Below, one piece after another: positions 7,478 through 10,130 of a stretch of DNA of 10,130 bases (position 1 is its first letter; every line of letters starts with the position of its first letter). A program made the position numbers and the translations under genes. This stretch comes from Chromatiaceae bacterium (GTDB lineage Bacteria; Pseudomonadota; Gammaproteobacteria; Chromatiales; Chromatiaceae), in assembly GCA_012962365.1 (NCBI GenBank), contig DTXR01000601.1:1-10130 (forward strand). Direction: 5' to 3'. The notes under the pieces were generated by a model. The model ran no database searches, was not told the origin of the DNA, and saw only the letters and a program-made list of their open reading frames with translations.

Positions 7478-8541
7478 GACTTCTCGATCGCTATATCATT
7501 GTGACAGTTGTCAAGGCAACCTTGATGACCCTGCTGGTGCTGACGGTTCTGGCATTCGTTCTCCAACTTGTCGAAGAAATCGAAGACATAGGTAAGGGTG
7601 ACTATAACAGCTGGACTGCCATGCTCGTTGCTGCCAGCTCTACGCCACGTTTCATCTACGAGTCATTCCCTGTGTCTGCGCTGATTGGCGCCTTGCTTGG
7701 TCTGGGGGGCATGGCCAATTCAGGGGAATTGGTCGCCATGCGTGCAGCTGGCATGTCCTCGCGGCAGATACTGTTTGCGGCGATCAAGGCGGGCATGTTG
7801 CTGATGCTGCTGGCTGTGCTGGTCGGGGACGGCGTTGGCCCGTTTACCGAACAATACGGCAACCAACTGAAACTGGAAAAGCAGAACAAGCAGATTACCT
7901 TCAGTTCACGTAACGGTTTCTGGGCAAAGGATGGAAACACGTTCGTCAACATACGCCGGGTCAGCGTTTCCGGAGAACTGCATGAGGTGACAATTTACGA
8001 AAGCGCGGAAGACAGGCAACTGCAGAGCATCACCCGGGCTGCAACCGGGCAATACAGGAACGGCAGTTGGGTGTTGCATGAAGTGAGGCGCAGCGGGATC
8101 GGGAGCAGGGAGGTCAGCATCCGGCAATTGCCCTGGCTGGCCTGGGAGTCAGTGGTGGATCCGGCCGTGCTCAGTGTAGCCATGATCGAACCCCTGATGC
8201 TGCCGGCCTGGAAACTCTGGGAACAGATACAGAGCCTGAAGTTACGGGGGCAGAATGCGGCGACTTATGAAATCGCTTTCTGGGGGAAGATTGCCACGCC
8301 GTTGACTACCATTGCCATGCTGATCCTGGCGGTGCCCATGGTGATGTCCGGGAATCGCAGCATCAGTGCAGGGCAGCGGGTCTTGTCCGGCGCCATGCTG
8401 GGCACTCTGCTGTATCTGTTCAGTCGTGGTTTTTCCTTTCTGGTGCTGGCGATTGATTTGCCTGCCATGAGCGTTATGCTGTTTCCGCTCGTCGTGATAT
8501 TTCTGCTGACCTTGTGGCTGAAGCGTTTCGCTGCGAGGTGA
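7474..8541 (+). CDS. lptG: LPS export ABC transporter permease LptG
   Basis: LptG is the second transmembrane subunit of the LptB2FG lipopolysaccharide extractor. The 355-residue product (E. coli LptG 360) shows three N-terminal membrane segments (about 9-35, 62-82 and 100-118), a periplasmic domain (about 125-240) and three C-terminal segments (about 269-291, 303-324 and 329-349). The coupling region has GGMANSGELVAMRAAGMS (78-95), the LptF/G-family pattern. I place the start at TTG 7474, which overlaps the lptF TGA as TTGA, because it gives MRLLDRYI, matching the LDRYI opening of LptG proteins, and a GGAAAGGG stretch (7458-7465) precedes it. An in-frame ATG at 7333 would add 47 residues lying wholly inside lptF and unlike LptG, so I reject it. 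Coupled translation fits the one-to-one need for the two permeases. Confidence 0.94.
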   Translation: MRLLDRYIIVTVVKATLMTLLVLTVLAFVLQLVEEIEDIGKGDYNSWTAMLVAASSTPRFIYESFPVSALIGALLGLGGMANSGELVAMRAAGMSSRQILFAAIKAGMLLMLLAVLVGDGVGPFTEQYGNQLKLEKQNKQITFSSRNGFWAKDGNTFVNIRRVSVSGELHEVTIYESAEDRQLQSITRAATGQYRNGSWVLHEVRRSGIGSREVSIRQLPWLAWESVVDPAVLSVAMIEPLMLPAWKLWEQIQSLKLRGQNAATYEIAFWGKIATPLTTIAMLILAVPMVMSGNRSISAGQRVLSGAMLGTLLYLFSRGFSFLVLAIDLPAMSVMLFPLVVIFLLTLWLKRFAAR

Positions 8542-8580
8542 ATTTCTCTCTTGATGCAGGGACAATATTTCGGCATTTTG

Positions 8581-8589
8581 TGGGATAAT
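8581..8589 (+). promoter_or_regulatory. Candidate extended -10 promoter for pntAA-pntAB-pntB
   Basis: TGGGATAAT gives the TGn extension and a -10 box with 5 of 6 consensus bases (GATAAT 8584-8589), followed by an AT-rich run. RNA would start near 8596, about 20 bases before the pntAA ATG. No clear -35 box is seen 17 bases upstream, which extended -10 promoters tolerate. I see no terminator hairpin after lptG in 8542-8616, so read-through from lptG is also possible. Confidence 0.45.
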
Positions 8590-8616
8590 TAAAAATTACA
8601 CGGCAAATAACCAAAA

Positions 8617-9723
8617 ATGACGAACATGCGAATCGGAATACCCAAAGAAACGCGGGCCGGCGAGTCCCGGGTGGCTATTACACCGGATATCGCAAAGAAG
8701 CTCCTGGGCAAGGGGTTTTCCTTGCAGGTGGAAAAGGATGCTGGCCTGGCGGCCGGTTTCCACAATGATGACTACGCTGCGGCCGGCGTGGAACTGGTGG
8801 ACAGGGCAGATGCGCTGGCGGCGGACATCGTTACCAAGGTGCGCAAGCCGGACAGCGATGAAATAGCCGCCATGCAGGATGGGGCCCTGTTCATTGGTCA
8901 TATCGAGACCTGCGAGGATGACGGTACCCTGAGCGCGATGTTCGCCAAAAAGATCCGTCCCTTGGCGATGGAACGTATTCCACGTATCTCCCGGGCGCAA
9001 TCCATGGATGCCCTGTCCTCACAGAGTAATATCGCCGGTTACCGTGCTGTCATCGAAGCTGCCGCCCGCTATGGGAGATTCCTTCCCCTGATGATGACTT
9101 CGGCCGGATCGGCCAAGCCTGCACGGGTCGTGATCCTGGGCGTAGGCGTTGCCGGCCTGCAGGCCATCGCCACCGCCCGCCGGCTGGGTGGCGACGTCTA
9201 CGCCTATGACCTGCGTCCCGAAACCCGGGAACAGATTGAGTCACTCGGTGCCAAACCCATCGATCTGGATATCGGTGAGGAAGGCTCAGGTGAGGGCGGT
9301 TATGCCAAGGAACTTTCCGATGAAGCCAAGGCACGGCAGCAGGAACTGCTGGCCGATGAACTGGCCAAGGCGCATGTCATTATTACCACCGCCCTGATTC
9401 CCTGCCGTCCTGCCCCCATGCTTGTTACCGAAGATGTGGTGAAGCGTATGCGGGAAGGTTCGGTAATCGTGGATCTGGCAGCCGCTAACGGCGGTAACTG
9501 TCCGCTTACCGAACCGGACAAGGTGGTGAAAAAACATGGGGTGATCCTGGTGGGACATACCAACTATCCATCGATGGTTGCCGGGGATGCCAGTGCTTTC
9601 TACGCGAACAACATCGCCAATCTGCTTTCCATTGTGGTCGAGGAAAGTGACGGCGGCCTGGTTTTCAAAGATTTTACCGAAGACGAGATCACGGCTGCCG
9701 CCCTGGTCACAGCGGAAAACTGA
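8617..9723 (+). CDS. pntAA: NAD(P) transhydrogenase, soluble alpha-1 subunit (domain I)
   Basis: This is the NAD(H)-binding domain I subunit of the proton-translocating transhydrogenase, which uses the proton gradient to drive hydride transfer from NADH to NADP+ and so supplies NADPH. The 368 residues open MRIGIPKET after a short lead and contain [20 protein letters not shown] (126-145), the signature that helps form the nucleotide site. The Rossmann motif GVGVAG (175-180) is followed by Asp198 in VYAYDLRPE, and EGGYAK (226-231) is the mobile-loop Tyr region. [18 protein letters not shown] and VGHTNYPS also match the family. An unusual feature is IPCRPAP at 261-267, where the family normally has Gly (IPGxPAP). 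The length matches the separate alpha-1 protein of Rhodospirillum rubrum rather than the fused E. coli PntA. ATG 8617 and in-frame ATG 8626 are both possible starts; neither has a clear ribosome site. Confidence 0.95.
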   Translation: MTNMRIGIPKETRAGESRVAITPDIAKKLLGKGFSLQVEKDAGLAAGFHNDDYAAAGVELVDRADALAADIVTKVRKPDSDEIAAMQDGALFIGHIETCEDDGTLSAMFAKKIRPLAMERIPRISRAQSMDALSSQSNIAGYRAVIEAAARYGRFLPLMMTSAGSAKPARVVILGVGVAGLQAIATARRLGGDVYAYDLRPETREQIESLGAKPIDLDIGEEGSGEGGYAKELSDEAKARQQELLADELAKAHVIITTALIPCRPAPMLVTEDVVKRMREGSVIVDLAAANGGNCPLTEPDKVVKKHGVILVGHTNYPSMVAGDASAFYANNIANLLSIVVEESDGGLVFKDFTEDEITAAALVTAEN

Positions 9724-9734
9724 GGAAGAGAAAG

Positions 9735-10025
9735 ATGCCAGACACTCTAATCGCTCTGTATGTTTTTGTACTCGCATGTTTCATCGGTTACTTCGTTATC
9801 TGGGGTGTGACGCCGGCGCTGCATACCCCACTGGTCGCATTGACCAATGCCATATCCGGTATTGTTATCGTCGGTGCATTGCTGGTTGCCGGCGCAGAAT
9901 CTGCGGGAACCGCAGCGGAGATCATCGGCTTCTTTGCCGTGTTGCTGGCCTCCATCAATGTCTTCGGGGGCTTTCTGGTGACCAATCGCATGCTCGCCAT
10001 GTTCAAGAAAAAAGATAAGAAGTAA
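9735..10025 (+). CDS. pntAB: NAD(P) transhydrogenase, membrane alpha-2 subunit
   Basis: This 96-residue membrane protein is the alpha-2 part of domain II. With the membrane helices of PntB it forms the proton channel of the transhydrogenase. It has three predicted membrane segments at about 5-25, 36-54 and 61-85, a loop after the first with the family motif [18 protein letters not shown] (26-43), and a lysine-rich C terminus (KKKDKK) typical of a cytoplasmic end. Its separation from the alpha-1 gene by 11 bases, instead of fusion as in E. coli PntA, defines the split three-gene type. AGGAAGAG (9723-9730) supplies the ribosome site before ATG 9735. The three products must assemble in fixed ratio, consistent with the tight operon spacing. 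Confidence 0.95.
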   Translation: MPDTLIALYVFVLACFIGYFVIWGVTPALHTPLVALTNAISGIVIVGALLVAGAESAGTAAEIIGFFAVLLASINVFGGFLVTNRMLAMFKKKDKK

Positions 10026-10036
10026 AGGATAGGATC

Positions 10037-10116
10037 ATGGAGATTTCTGCAAATACTCAGGCGCTGGCCTATCTGGCTTCGGCGATTCTTTTTGTGCTTG
10101 GCCTCAAAGGGCTGAC
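10037..10116 (+). CDS. pntB: NAD(P) transhydrogenase beta subunit, N-terminal fragment (cut by contig end)
   Basis: Only about 26 codons are present. They begin at ATG 10037, 11 bases after the pntAB stop, with AGGATAGGA (10025-10033) as ribosome site. The translation starts MEISANTQALAYLASAILFV and continues LGLKGLT, matching the first membrane helix and the LxGL element at the start of PntB. PntB carries the rest of the proton channel (domain II) and the NADP(H)-binding domain III. After LKGLT the family usually reads about SPETAR, but here the frame gives DRKS. That change coincides with an adapter-like sequence, so I end the real coding part at 10116. Confidence 0.88.
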
Positions 10117-10130
10117 AGATCGGAAGAGCA
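10117..10130. other. Probable Illumina adapter residue at contig end
   Basis: The last 14 bases, AGATCGGAAGAGCA, equal the start of the widely used Illumina TruSeq adapter. They begin exactly where the pntB translation departs from its family. They are most simply untrimmed adapter joined to the assembly end, not genomic sequence, and should be left out of any protein or homology analysis. Confidence 0.9.

Noticed and set aside
8542..8616. Possible terminator between lptG and pntAA
   Set aside because: There are AT-rich runs, but I find no stem of useful length followed by T residues.

Overview
The window (about 10.1 kb, moderately GC-rich) is a chromosomal housekeeping segment of a gammaproteobacterium. 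Supporting signs are the infB-rbfA-truB-rpsO-pnp order, a holC-pepA pair divergent from lptF-lptG, a chi subunit (HolC) of DNA polymerase III, and 89-residue S15 and 697-residue PNPase proteins that resemble those of gammaproteobacteria. I cannot place it to genus. I see no prophage, insertion sequence, CRISPR array, tRNA, rRNA or toxin-antitoxin locus.

Bases 1-4187 carry the tail of a translation and RNA-metabolism operon on the + strand: the 3' end of infB, rbfA, truB (stop and start overlap), a terminator-like hairpin, rpsO with a leader able to form a pseudoknot, and pnp after only 38 bases. A strong GC-rich hairpin with a T tract closes the unit. These genes serve 30S assembly and initiation (IF2, RbfA, S15), tRNA U55 modification (TruB) and RNA decay (PNPase).

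Bases 4231-6149 are on the - strand. pepA (leucyl aminopeptidase) is followed by holC with a 4-base overlap, and the pair converges on pnp. The 224-base gap at 6150-6373 is divergent and holds a plausible -10 box for each direction.

Bases 6374-8541 (+) encode LptF and LptG, the two membrane subunits of the lipopolysaccharide export ABC transporter. Both appear to start at TTG, and lptG overlaps the lptF stop in a TTGA arrangement.

Bases 8617-10130 (+) hold a three-gene proton-translocating NAD(P) transhydrogenase operon: pntAA, pntAB and the first codons of pntB. The last 14 bases (10117-10130) match the start of the common Illumina adapter, and pntB stops resembling its family at that point. 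They are therefore probably sequencing-adapter residue at a contig end, not genome.

I found no undescribed system. The points most worth checking are the adapter tail, the rpsO leader pseudoknot, the compact rpsO-pnp junction without an evident RNase III hairpin, and a Gly-to-Cys change in a conserved PntAA motif.
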